Shown: positions 1-6,562, numbered from the stretch's first letter. The stretch: DNA of 7,397 nt from Bifidobacteriaceae bacterium (GCA_031266115.1 JAISBQ010000014.1:1-7397), one strand, 5' to 3'. Made by a program: numbers and translations. Notes: generated by a model from the letters alone, not told the origin.

Positions 1-14
1 CGCTCTTCCGATCT
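1..14 (+). other. Illumina adapter remnant at contig edge
   Basis: The first 14 bases, CGCTCTTCCGATCT, are identical to the 3' end of the standard Illumina TruSeq read-1 adapter. A chance 14-base match exactly at the window edge is very unlikely. The bases are best read as untrimmed adapter at the start of an assembled contig, so genomic sequence should be taken to begin at about position 15. Confidence 0.9.
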
Positions 15-110
15 CGCGTGCGGTTCGCCGGGGAGAACGGGCAGCCCCGCGCTTGGGGGGATTCCCCAGTGCCTTTCACAACGGATCGTCCGGCACGTAC
101 CTGCCGGTGA
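15..110 (+). CDS. Possible C-terminal tail of an upstream gene (partial)
   Basis: The frame starting at 15 is open from the adapter junction to a TGA at 108-110, giving about 31 residues that begin RVRFAGENGQPRAWGDSPVP. The first 13 codons all end in G or C, as expected for real coding sequence in this GC-rich genome, though later codons are less biased. The stop lies 16 nt before the ATG of the transporter ATPase and touches its Shine-Dalgarno, a spacing that would suit translational coupling in an operon. I do not recognise the family. The other two forward frames are also open here, so the choice of frame is uncertain and the stretch may be non-coding. Confidence 0.25.
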   Translation, partial: RVRFAGENGQPRAWGDSPVPFTTDRPARTCR

Positions 111-126
111 AGGGAAGCAGCTCATC

Positions 127-1239
127 ATGGCCACCGTCACTTTCGATAGCGCCACGCGCATCTATCCGGGCTCCGATCAGCCCGCGGTCAACAAGCTTGA
201 TCTCCACATCGACGATGGGGAATTCCTCGTCCTGGTCGGCCCGTCTGGGTGCGGCAAGTCCACCAGCCTGCGCATGCTCGCCGGGCTCGAAGAGGTCAAC
301 GAGGGCCGTATCTTCATCGGCGATCGCGATGTCACCGATGTCCAACCCAAGGACCGGGATATCGCGATGGTTTTCCAGAACTACGCGCTGTACCCCCACA
401 TGACTGTGGCGGACAACATGGGCTTTGCGTTGAAGATCGCCGGCCTGCCGAAGGACCAGATCCGCGACCGCGTCCAGGAGGCAGCAAAGATCCTCGACCT
501 CGAGCAGTATCTGACCCGCAAGCCGAAGGCGCTGTCTGGCGGCCAACGTCAGCGCGTCGCCATGGGCCGGGCCATCGTCCGCCAACCGCGGGTGTTCCTC
601 ATGGACGAACCGCTGTCCAACCTGGACGCCAAACTCCGCGTGTCCACCCGCACCCAGATCGCCTCGCTGCAGCGCCGGCTCGATGTCACCACGGTCTACG
701 TCACCCACGATCAAACCGAGGCCTTGACCATGGGCGACAGAATCGCCGTGCTCAAGGATGGGCTGCTTCAACAGGTCGGCACTCCGCTGGAGCAGTATGA
801 CAAGCCCGCCAATGTCTTCGTCGCCTCGTTCATCGGGTCTCCCGCCATGAACCTCGGCACCTTCCCGGTGGCCGGATCGATGGCGAAGATTGGCGACGCT
901 ACGCTGCCGCTGTCCCGCACCACGATCGGCGCCCTCACGCCCGAAGACCACGGCATGATCGTTGTCGGGTTCCGGCCCGAATCGCTCGACCTGGTTCCCG
1001 AAGGCACTCCTGGCGCCATCGCCGTCGAGGTGGACATCGTCGAAGAACTCGGCTCAGACGCCTTTGCCTACGGCCAAGTGCCCGGCCTCGACGAGACGGC
1101 ATCGTTCACGTCGGACCACGTGATCGTTCGAGCCGATCCGCGCGCCGTACCCGCCAAGGGCGCCATCGTCCACGTGGCGATCCGCGAGGGCGAGCAGCAC
1201 TTCTTCTCCGCCGCCACCCAGCTTCGGCTCCCCTTCTAG
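127..1239 (+). CDS. Carbohydrate ABC transporter ATP-binding protein, MsiK/UgpC/MalK type
   Basis: This is the cytoplasmic ATPase subunit that powers CUT1-family sugar importers. At 370 residues it has the usual MalK/UgpC length. Visible motifs, in order: A-loop Tyr13; Walker A GPSGCGKST at 38-46; Q-loop Gln84 in VFQNYALYPHMTV; signature LSGGQ at 136-140; Walker B VFLMDE at 156-161; D-loop SNLD at 164-167; H-switch His194. From about residue 236 a TOBE/OB-type regulatory domain follows, including the conserved VGFRPESLDLV. The ATG at 127 has a modest SD (AAGGGA, 110-115) 11 nt upstream. No permease or substrate-binding gene is visible downstream, and only 112 bp is visible upstream. From memory, the Streptomyces multi-sugar ATPase MsiK lies near DUF4032, rlmB and cysS genes, as here. 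A shared ATPase serving several sugar permeases is therefore the favoured inference. The actual substrate cannot be told from sequence. Confidence 0.95.
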   Translation: MATVTFDSATRIYPGSDQPAVNKLDLHIDDGEFLVLVGPSGCGKSTSLRMLAGLEEVNEGRIFIGDRDVTDVQPKDRDIAMVFQNYALYPHMTVADNMGFALKIAGLPKDQIRDRVQEAAKILDLEQYLTRKPKALSGGQRQRVAMGRAIVRQPRVFLMDEPLSNLDAKLRVSTRTQIASLQRRLDVTTVYVTHDQTEALTMGDRIAVLKDGLLQQVGTPLEQYDKPANVFVASFIGSPAMNLGTFPVAGSMAKIGDATLPLSRTTIGALTPEDHGMIVVGFRPESLDLVPEGTPGAIAVEVDIVEELGSDAFAYGQVPGLDETASFTSDHVIVRADPRAVPAKGAIVHVAIREGEQHFFSAATQLRLPF

Positions 1240-1268
1240 GATGGCGCTGAACACGTGCCATCCTAGAA
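1234..1268 (+). terminator. 12-bp perfect hairpin spanning the ATPase stop codon
   Basis: Left arm TTCTAGGATGGC (1234-1245) and right arm GCCATCCTAGAA (1257-1268) are exact reverse complements around an 11-nt loop. The TAG stop (1237-1239) lies inside the left arm. No T-run follows, so this is not a classical intrinsic terminator. U-less hairpins directly after genes are common in actinobacteria and are thought to end transcription or protect the 3' end. It probably separates the ATPase transcript from the DUF4032 gene. Confidence 0.65.
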
Positions 1269-1321
1269 TGCTGACTGCCGCGTCTCGCCTGGTCATCGCT
1301 TCGCTCTGCCCAGGCAAGCGC

Positions 1322-1356
1322 GGTCGGGCGTCACTGATTCAGCGGCGCCCGAGACC
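1322..1356 (+). other. Second intergenic inverted repeat upstream of the DUF4032 gene
   Basis: GGTC-GGGCG (1322-1330) can pair with CGCCC-GA-GACC (1346-1356), giving a nine-base-pair stem with a 2-nt bulge and a 15-nt loop. It may be a second terminator hairpin for the ATPase transcript or part of the leader of the DUF4032 mRNA. I see no convincing -10/-35 pair in 1270-1425. TTGGGA at 1375-1380 resembles a -35 but has no good -10 partner. The function is unknown. Confidence 0.35.
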
Positions 1357-1408
1357 CCGCTGACCAGTGTCGCCTTGGGAGTTCACGCACCCCAAGTCTT
1401 AAGAGCTT

Positions 1409-1416
1409 GGAGGTGA
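1409..1416 (+). promoter_or_regulatory. Strong Shine-Dalgarno for the DUF4032 gene
   Basis: GGAGGTGA at 1409-1416 is almost fully complementary to the 3' end of 16S rRNA and sits 9 nt before a GTG codon. It fixes the start at 1426. A short inverted repeat, CCAAG (1392-1396) with CTTGG (1406-1410), overlaps the first two bases of the SD and could modestly tune translation. Confidence 0.85.
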
Positions 1417-1425
1417 GGTCCCGCC

Positions 1426-2676
1426 GTGGCCCTCAACATCACCGCCGCCGCACCGGACCCGGCACTGCTCGACCTGCCTTGGGGGCAACCTCTGGAAGAG
1501 TGGCCGGCCGATGTGGTCGCGGCGCTGCCGCGAGGAATCTCTCGCCATATCGTCCGATTCGTCACGCTGTCCGGTCGGGTCATCGCCATCAAGGAGATCG
1601 CGCCGCGCGCCGGCGACCACGAATACCGGATGCTGCGAGCCCTGACCGCTTTGGAGGTTCCCGCCGTGACGCCGGTCGGTGTGGTCTCGGGCCGAACCAC
1701 CCCCTCCGGAGAGCCCCTCGACGCGGCGTTGATCACCCAACACCTCCAGTTCTCGTTGCCGTATCGCGCGCTGTTTTCTAACTTCCTCGTTCCGGACACG
1801 GCTTCCCGGCTTCTTGATGCCCTGGTTGCGCTCCTCGTCCGCCTCCACCTCGCGGGCTTCTACTGGGGCGATGTGTCGCTGTCCAACACGTTGTTCCGCC
1901 GCGACGCCGCCGCCTTCGCCGCCTATCTCGTGGACGCCGAGACCGGGGAACTTCACACCGAGTTGACCACGGGCCAGCGCCTATATGACCTGGACCTGGC
2001 GCGGATCAACATCATCGGCGAACTCATGGACCTGGAGGCCGGCGGCAAGCTGGCCCCCGACACCGACCCCGTCGCTGTGGGCGATGACCTCGTGGAACGC
2101 TATCGCCGCCTCTGGGCCGCTCTGACCGACGAGGAGATCGTGGTCGACAACGCCAAATGGCAGGTGGCTGCCCGCATCGCTGAACTCAACCGTCTGGGCT
2201 TCGATGTCGGCGAACTGACCATGGCGAGCGACGACAACGGCTCCACGCTCAAGGTCCAACCCAAGGTGGTCGAGCCCGGCCACCACGCCCGGCGGCTCCT
2301 GCGGCTGACCGGGCTCGTGGTCCAAGAGAACCAGGCCAGACGCCTCCTCAACGATCTCGACGCCCATCGCCACGACCGCGGCCTCATGGACGAATCGGAA
2401 GAGTATGCCGCCCACGATTGGGTGGCCCACGTGTTCGAGCCCACCATCAAGGCAATCCCCCAGGAGTTGCGGGGCAAGCTCGAACCGGCACAGGTGTTCC
2501 ACGAGGTCCAAGAACACCGCTGGTTCATGTCGCAAACCGGCGGCCGCTACGTTCCCATGGACGAGGCCGTCCACCACTATGTGGACCACGTGTTGCGCCA
2601 TCGACGCGACGAGGCGTCGCTAATCGGCGTGGACACCGGGGCGCTTCCCCCGGTCCCGGACCTACCCGCCTCCTGA
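1426..2676 (+). CDS. DUF4032 domain protein with N-terminal Kdo/WaaP-like kinase fold
   Basis: This 416-residue cytoplasmic protein has no signal peptide or membrane segment. The N-terminal ~190 residues look like an atypical small-molecule or lipopolysaccharide-type kinase. A Lys in VIAIKEI (K56) sits where the ATP-binding Lys is expected and a Glu in HEYRMLR (E66) could be its salt-bridge partner. GDVSLSNTLF at 148-157 resembles a catalytic loop (D149, N154), and YLVDAETGEL supplies an Asp (D170) in the DFG position. The C-terminal half, from about 220, fits the actinobacterial DUF4032 region, with conserved-looking HDWVAHVFEP and GRYVPMDEAVHHYVDHV. The GTG start is set by the excellent SD upstream. 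It lies downstream of a sugar ABC ATPase, a pairing I recall from other actinobacteria, so a role linked to carbohydrate uptake or cell envelope is possible but unproven. The substrate is unknown. Confidence 0.88.
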   Translation: MALNITAAAPDPALLDLPWGQPLEEWPADVVAALPRGISRHIVRFVTLSGRVIAIKEIAPRAGDHEYRMLRALTALEVPAVTPVGVVSGRTTPSGEPLDAALITQHLQFSLPYRALFSNFLVPDTASRLLDALVALLVRLHLAGFYWGDVSLSNTLFRRDAAAFAAYLVDAETGELHTELTTGQRLYDLDLARINIIGELMDLEAGGKLAPDTDPVAVGDDLVERYRRLWAALTDEEIVVDNAKWQVAARIAELNRLGFDVGELTMASDDNGSTLKVQPKVVEPGHHARRLLRLTGLVVQENQARRLLNDLDAHRHDRGLMDESEEYAAHDWVAHVFEPTIKAIPQELRGKLEPAQVFHEVQEHRWFMSQTGGRYVPMDEAVHHYVDHVLRHRRDEASLIGVDTGALPPVPDLPAS

Positions 2677-2682
2677 AGCGCC

Positions 2683-2697
2683 ACGCCGGTCCGGTGT
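2683..2697. terminator. Small GC-rich hairpin between convergent genes
   Basis: In the 53-nt gap between the convergent DUF4032 and rlmB stops, ACGCCG (2683-2688) pairs with CGGTGT (2692-2697), including one G-U pair, around a GTC loop. There is no T-run on either side. The location suits a terminator for the + strand transcript, but the stem is short and the evidence weak. Confidence 0.25.
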
Positions 2698-2729
2698 CCT
2701 CGGCCTTGCCGTCGGATGATTCGGCGTCG

Positions 2730-3668
2730 TCAGCCTGACGATCGCACCCGCGCCACCTCGTAGCACGCGATCGCCGCAGCCACCGAGGCGTTGAGGGATT
2801 CGGTGCGACCAGAGATAGGGATGCGCGCCGTCACATCGCACGTCTCGCGGACCAGCCTCGACAGGCCCTTGCCCTCCGATCCCACCACCACGACAACGGG
2901 ACTCGACGCGTCCACGGCCTGGCTCACGTCCAGGGCGCCGCCCGCGTCGAGACCCACCACCGTGCATCCTCGGTCTTGACATTGCACCAACGTGCGAACG
3001 AGGTTGGTCACCCGCGCCACCGCAAGCCATGCGGCGGCGCCCGCCGAGGCCTTCCACACCGCGCCGCTCACGCCGGCCGCGCGGCGCGTGGGGATGATCA
3101 CGCCGTCGGCGCCGAACGCCGCGGCGGACCGAATCACCGCACCGAGGTTATGCGGATCCGTCACCGAATCGAGGGCGACAATGAACGGTGGGCGAGCAGC
3201 GTCATCGGCGGCGGCGAAAACCGAATCCAAGCTCGCGTACGCGAAGGGGGCCACATGCAGCACCACGCCTTGGTTCTTGGCGGGGCCGCGGCGCTCCAAC
3301 TCCACCCTGTGGGCCTCCATGATGGGCAGGTGCGCGTCTGCGGCCAGACGCAGAATGTCGCGCAAGCGCGAATCGGACGCCAAGCCTCCGGCGACCTCCA
3401 ACCGGACGGCGGGTACCGCGGCCATCAACGCCTCTAGGACAGCACCTCGCCCGCCGATGGTCTCCGGCCCGTCCAAATCCTGCTTGCGGGGGCCAGGCGG
3501 GCGCCGCTGGGCCTGTCGTGCCGCCGGGTGATATGGACGGTCCGCCGCCTTCGGTGTGGGACCCTTCCCCCGCAACGCCCGCCGACCCTTGCCTCCGGAG
3601 CCCTTGACCGGCCCCTTCTTGGTGCCCGCCTTGCGCACAGCACCGCGACGACCGGAATTCCCAGCCAT
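2730..3668 (-). CDS. rlmB: 23S rRNA (guanosine-2'-O-)-methyltransferase RlmB (TrmH/SpoU family)
   Basis: RlmB transfers a methyl group from S-adenosylmethionine to the 2'-O of a guanosine in the 23S rRNA peptidyl-transferase region (G2251 in E. coli numbering). The 312-residue protein has a basic, Gly/Pro-rich N-terminal tail (1-65, starting MAGNSGRRGAVRK), typical of actinobacterial members. A substrate-binding domain follows at about 70-145, then the knotted SPOUT domain at 160-312. SPOUT motif 1 is DSVTDPHNLGAVIRSA (Asn174, Arg180), motif 2 VVVVVGSEGKGLS (Glu265), and motif 3 IPISGRTESLNASVAAAIA (Ser291, Asn293). All three are intact, so activity is expected. The ATG has an SD (AAGGA, complement of 3674-3678) 5 nt upstream. 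The gene converges on DUF4032 and diverges from the secreted-protein gene. A related TrmH-family specificity cannot be excluded, but length and tail favour RlmB. Confidence 0.95.
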   Translation of the reverse strand: MAGNSGRRGAVRKAGTKKGPVKGSGGKGRRALRGKGPTPKAADRPYHPAARQAQRRPPGPRKQDLDGPETIGGRGAVLEALMAAVPAVRLEVAGGLASDSRLRDILRLAADAHLPIMEAHRVELERRGPAKNQGVVLHVAPFAYASLDSVFAAADDAARPPFIVALDSVTDPHNLGAVIRSAAAFGADGVIIPTRRAAGVSGAVWKASAGAAAWLAVARVTNLVRTLVQCQDRGCTVVGLDAGGALDVSQAVDASSPVVVVVGSEGKGLSRLVRETCDVTARIPISGRTESLNASVAAAIACYEVARVRSSG

Positions 3669-3715
3669 GGTGTTCCTTTCTCACGCCCCACCGAACCCCT
3701 CGGGACAAAAGGCTC

Positions 3716-3721
3716 ATTCTA
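3716..3721 (-). promoter_or_regulatory. Candidate -10 box for rlmB
   Basis: Read on the minus strand, 3721-3716 is TAGAAT, five of six matches to the TATAAT consensus. It would place the transcription start near 3709 and leave a leader of about 40 nt containing the rlmB SD. The -35 region (about 3739-3744, TCCGTG on the minus strand) is poor, as is common in actinobacterial promoters. Confidence 0.5.
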
Positions 3722-3787
3722 ATGCGCCCGCGCCGCCCCACGGACCCGCGGTGAAACCGGTGACTGGCTCGTGGCGGAACCGGACGG

Positions 3788-3793
3788 TACCAT
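3788..3793 (+). promoter_or_regulatory. Candidate -10 box for the secreted protein gene at 3836
   Basis: TACCAT fits the TANNNT pattern and would give a start near 3800 and a leader of about 36 nt that includes the SD at 3821-3825. The 17-nt-upstream hexamer TGGCTC is a weak -35. It shares the 167-bp divergent region with the rlmB promoter; I see no clear operator between them. Confidence 0.35.
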
Positions 3794-3835
3794 CCCCCCT
3801 GTTGCCCTACTTCCGCCGCGAGGAGTGAGCGTTCC

Positions 3836-5002
3836 GTGTCCCGATTCCACCATCGTCTCCTGGCCGCCGGCGTCTGTGTGGGCCTCGCGGGAGTGTGTGC
3901 CCCGACCGTTGCCGAGGCGACACCGCCCATCGACAGGGCCGAGAGCCCCGCCAGCGTCCCGGTCCTCCAAGAGGGCGAGGTGCCGCCGCCCGCACCGCCT
4001 ACGCCCGCCATCGTCGCGGCCATCGAGCGCACCGGAGTGTCGACAACCAGCCCGGCCTTCGACTACACCTACCGGCTGCCGGCGCTTGAGGGCGCCACCC
4101 CGGCGATGACTGCGGCCTTCGACAAGCGCGTGAACGCCATCGTCCGCGCCGAAGAGAAGTCGCTTGTCAAGGCGAAGAAGTGCAAGGACAAAGCCGGTAA
4201 GAACCCGACGACAGGCGAACTGACCATTGTCTACCACGGTGCGGTTTATGCCGGCAGGTACGCCTCGATCACGCTGCTGGCGGACAGGGCGCGGCCGCGT
4301 TGCAGCAATCTCGACTACACGGTTCCCTCCTCGGTCACCATGGACCTGAAGACGGGCAAGACCGTCAAGATGGCATCCTTCGTCCACGACAACGCCAGCC
4401 AGTTCGATTCTGCCGTCGTGGCGTCGATGCGAACCAAGAAGCAGAATCCCGATTGCTACAAAGACTCCAAGCTCCGCCGCCTGCGACCGCCACTCAACAC
4501 GCCTCACGCGTGGAATGTCACGGACGCTGGCGTGCGCGTGTGGTACCGCGGCAGCGCAGATGTCGGGGCCAAATGTGCCTACCTGACCGGCTTCGTTCCC
4601 TGGGCATCGGTTCTCAACCCCGCAGATATCAGGGGAAAGAAGACTCGCACCACCTACTGGGGATTCAACCTCAAGCGGTCGGAGGGCAGCCGCTACGGCT
4701 ATACCGGTCGGGTCGCCGTGGTCAAGACCCGCGGCAACCAGGTCGTGATGTTCGAGTGGAACCTGTCCACCAGAATAGGCACCTGCTACGTGGGCATCCG
4801 CGATGGAGCCAAGGCGTCGATGTATGAGGCGGGCACGGCGAAGGGTGCCAAGTCCGTGGCCATGAACAACTCGAGCGCCAAAGCCGTGCCGAAGAAGTAC
4901 GTCTCGAAGGGGCGCAAGGCGACCAAGGCGGAGATCAAGGAGATCTTCACCCGTGCCCATGGCCTCAACGCGAAGGCGATCGCGCGCACCTGCAACCTGT
5001 AG
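3836..5002 (+). CDS. Secreted six-cysteine protein, probable PdaC/RsiV-like (DUF4163/DUF3298) fold
   Basis: This 388-residue protein carries a Sec signal peptide: basic RFHHR, hydrophobic core 8-22, likely cleavage after VAEA (residue 28). There is no lipobox around Cys14 or Cys21. A Pro-rich linker follows at 49-58. The middle, about 75-265, resembles PdaC/RsiV-type extracellular domains. It has a YRLPALEGATPAMTAAFDKRVN opening helix (given as residues 79-100), then STRAND-like ITLLADRA, then MDLKTGKTVKM and a C-terminal WNVTDAGVRVWYRG...YLTGFVPWASV block recalling DUF3298. The mature part has six cysteines (116, 156, 207, 247, 317, 386), enough for three disulfides. The C-terminal ~110 residues are Lys/Ala-rich and unrecognised. 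The GTG start follows SD GAGGAG by 10 nt. The family assignment rests on pattern only. It has no membrane anchor or sigma-binding segment, so it is not itself an anti-sigma factor like RsiV. The ligand is unknown. Confidence 0.85.
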   Translation: MSRFHHRLLAAGVCVGLAGVCAPTVAEATPPIDRAESPASVPVLQEGEVPPPAPPTPAIVAAIERTGVSTTSPAFDYTYRLPALEGATPAMTAAFDKRVNAIVRAEEKSLVKAKKCKDKAGKNPTTGELTIVYHGAVYAGRYASITLLADRARPRCSNLDYTVPSSVTMDLKTGKTVKMASFVHDNASQFDSAVVASMRTKKQNPDCYKDSKLRRLRPPLNTPHAWNVTDAGVRVWYRGSADVGAKCAYLTGFVPWASVLNPADIRGKKTRTTYWGFNLKRSEGSRYGYTGRVAVVKTRGNQVVMFEWNLSTRIGTCYVGIRDGAKASMYEAGTAKGAKSVAMNNSSAKAVPKKYVSKGRKATKAEIKEIFTRAHGLNAKAIARTCNL

Positions 5003-5033
5003 TGCCACGCCGCGAGCTGGCACGAGCCACCAC

Positions 5034-5039
5034 TACGCT
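5034..5039 (+). promoter_or_regulatory. Candidate -10 box for leaderless cysS transcription
   Basis: TACGCT fits the actinobacterial TANNNT -10 pattern, and its last base is 7 nt before the GTG at 5047. Transcription would therefore begin at or beside the start codon. No Shine-Dalgarno precedes that GTG, which agrees with a leaderless mRNA. No good -35 is visible. Confidence 0.5.
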
Positions 5040-5046
5040 TGGGCGG

Positions 5047-6459
5047 GTGAGCCTGCGCCTCTACGACACCCAAGCCGCCGCGATTCGCGACTTCACCCCC
5101 CTAGTGCCGGGGAAAGCCAGCATCTACCTGTGCGGCGCCACCGTTCAGGCAGGCCCACATATCGGCCACCTTCGCCCGGCCATCGTGTTCGACATCCTGC
5201 GCCGGTGGCTCACCCACAACGGGCTAGACGTGACATTCGTCCGCAATGTGACCGATATCGACGACAAGATCCTCACCAAGGCCGCTAGCGAGGGCACACC
5301 GTGGTGGGCTCACGCCTGGCGCTACGAACGCGAATTCACGGCTGCCTATGAGGCACTCGGCATCGTGCCTCCTACCTACGAGCCCCGCGCCACGGGCCAC
5401 ATCACCGACATGGTGGCGCTCATTGAGCGCATCGTGGACCGCGGACATGGCTACACCGGTCGGCCGGGCAACGTCTATTTCGATGTCGGTTCCTGGCCCG
5501 CCTATGGCGCCCTTACCCACCAGAACCCCAGCGACCTCGCCCCTGCGCAAGAGGGCGAGGTGGACGCCGACAAGCGCGACCCCCGCGATTTCGCCCTGTG
5601 GAAGGCCCCTAAGCCCGGTGAACCCGCCACCGCCAGCTGGCCCACGCCGTGGGGCCGGGGCAGACCGTGCTGGCACATCGAGTGTTCGGCCATGGCATGG
5701 CGGTATCTCGGGGACGCGTTCGACATCCACGGCGGCGGCTTGGACCTGCGATTCCCCCACCACGAAAACGAGCAGGCCCAATCCCACGCCGCGGGCCTGG
5801 GTTTCGCCCAGTTCTGGGTCCACAACGGGTGGGTGACCGAGGCCGGGGTCAAGATGTCCAAGTCCCTCGGCAACACGCTCAATGCCGCCACCCTCCTCGC
5901 CACGGCGCCGGCCGCCGTGGTCCGCTACGCCCTCACCCAAGGCCACTACCGGTCGATGGTCGAGTTCTCGGAATCAAGCCTCGCCGAGGCCGCGGCTGCG
6001 TGGGATCGGCTGAAGGGCTTCGTCGAGCGTGCCCGCGCCAGGGTCGGCCTGGGGATGTTGGACGTCGCCACACCGCGGTTGCCAGGCGCCTTCGTCGCGG
6101 AGATGAATGACGATCTAGGGATTCCGGGCGCGCTGGCCGTCATTCACGACACGGTGCGCCGCGGGAATTCGGCGCTCGCTGAGTTCGACGATGTCGAGAC
6201 GCGGACCGCGTTGAGCGAGACCCGCGCGATGCTCGACGTGTTGGGGCTTGATCCCCTCGACACGCGATGGGACGCCGATCGCGGGGACACTCGCGCTACC
6301 TCGGCTCTGTCCGTCCTCGTCGAGGGAGAGTTGGCCCGGCGCGCCAGCGCCCGCGCCGCCCGCGACTTCGCCGCTGCCGACGCCATCCGCGACCGGCTGG
6401 GCGCCGCGGGAATCGCTGTCGAGGATTCTCCGACCGGCGCTCGATGGACCTACGCCTGA
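5047..6459 (+). CDS. cysS: Cysteinyl-tRNA synthetase
   Basis: CysRS is a cytoplasmic class I synthetase that charges tRNA-Cys with cysteine using ATP (EC 6.1.1.16). Numbered from the GTG at 5047 it has 470 residues, the normal length. It shows HIGH at 38-41 (PHIGH) and KMSKS at 269-273, and the four zinc ligands align with E. coli: Cys29, Cys213 (HIECS), His238 and Glu242 (HHENE). The C-terminal helical region ends with ARDFAAADAIRDRLGAAGI, typical of the family. A longer frame opens at GTG 5002, overlapping the upstream TAG by one base. The 15 extra residues are unlike the family, whose actinobacterial members begin close to TLRLYDT. The start at 5047 (VSLRLYDT) is therefore preferred. The upstream secreted-protein gene ends 44 nt before. 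In other actinobacteria cysS usually follows ispF and precedes rlmB; neither holds here. Confidence 0.96.
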   Translation: MSLRLYDTQAAAIRDFTPLVPGKASIYLCGATVQAGPHIGHLRPAIVFDILRRWLTHNGLDVTFVRNVTDIDDKILTKAASEGTPWWAHAWRYEREFTAAYEALGIVPPTYEPRATGHITDMVALIERIVDRGHGYTGRPGNVYFDVGSWPAYGALTHQNPSDLAPAQEGEVDADKRDPRDFALWKAPKPGEPATASWPTPWGRGRPCWHIECSAMAWRYLGDAFDIHGGGLDLRFPHHENEQAQSHAAGLGFAQFWVHNGWVTEAGVKMSKSLGNTLNAATLLATAPAAVVRYALTQGHYRSMVEFSESSLAEAAAAWDRLKGFVERARARVGLGMLDVATPRLPGAFVAEMNDDLGIPGALAVIHDTVRRGNSALAEFDDVETRTALSETRAMLDVLGLDPLDTRWDADRGDTRATSALSVLVEGELARRASARAARDFAAADAIRDRLGAAGIAVEDSPTGARWTYA

Positions 6460-6462
6460 TCC

Positions 6463-6495
6463 GGCGCCGGCGCCAAGACCGCCCCTGACAAGGGG
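6463..6495 (+). terminator. Probable cysS terminator region: palindrome plus short hairpin
   Basis: Right after the cysS stop lies the perfect palindrome GGCGCCGGCGCC (6463-6474). It is followed by CCCCT (6482-6486) and AGGGG (6491-6495), which form a 5-bp stem with a GACA tetraloop. There is no T-run. Position and structure fit a U-less actinobacterial terminator, but either element alone is modest evidence. Confidence 0.4.
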
Positions 6496-6500
6496 GGAGG

Positions 6501-6562
6501 TCGCCGAGTTTCGGGTTTGGGGGCTCTGGGAGCCGGTTTCGGCCCGGAAAGGTGAAACTCGC
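6501..6562 (+). repeat. 62-bp intergenic repeat, unit A
   Basis: Unit A begins TCGCCGAGTTTCGGGTTTGG and ends GGTGAAACTCGC. It aligns without gaps to unit B at 6584-6645, matching at 53 of 62 positions; six of the nine differences form one block at unit positions 25-30. CGAGTTTC near the left end (6505-6512) is the exact reverse complement of GAAACTCG near the right end (6554-6561). At the centre GGCTC-TGG-GAGCC (6522-6534) forms a perfect 5-bp hairpin. The organisation suggests a structured interspersed repeat (MITE- or REP-like) or a structured RNA. The identity is not known to me. Confidence 0.85.

Noticed and set aside
76..951. 291-codon open frame on the minus strand opposite the ABC ATPase gene
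   Set aside because: It is antisense to a gene with full Walker A, signature and Walker B motifs; long antisense frames are expected at this GC content. Its product is of low complexity and unlike any family I know.
3751..3763. A third copy of the repeat in the rlmB divergent region (GGTGAAACCGGTG)
   Set aside because: Only the GGTGAAAC core matches; none of the rest of the unit or its inverted partner is present.
3836..3901. Lipoprotein signal peptide in the secreted protein at 3836
   Set aside because: Cys14 and Cys21 both follow Val, which breaks the lipobox rule for the residue before Cys; VAEA at 25-28 is a good signal peptidase I site.
3719..5023. 434-codon minus-strand open frame opposite the secreted-protein gene
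   Set aside because: It is Arg/Gly/His-rich, typical of a GC-rich shadow frame. The plus-strand frame has a signal peptide, a good SD and cysteine pattern. It would also run through the rlmB promoter region.
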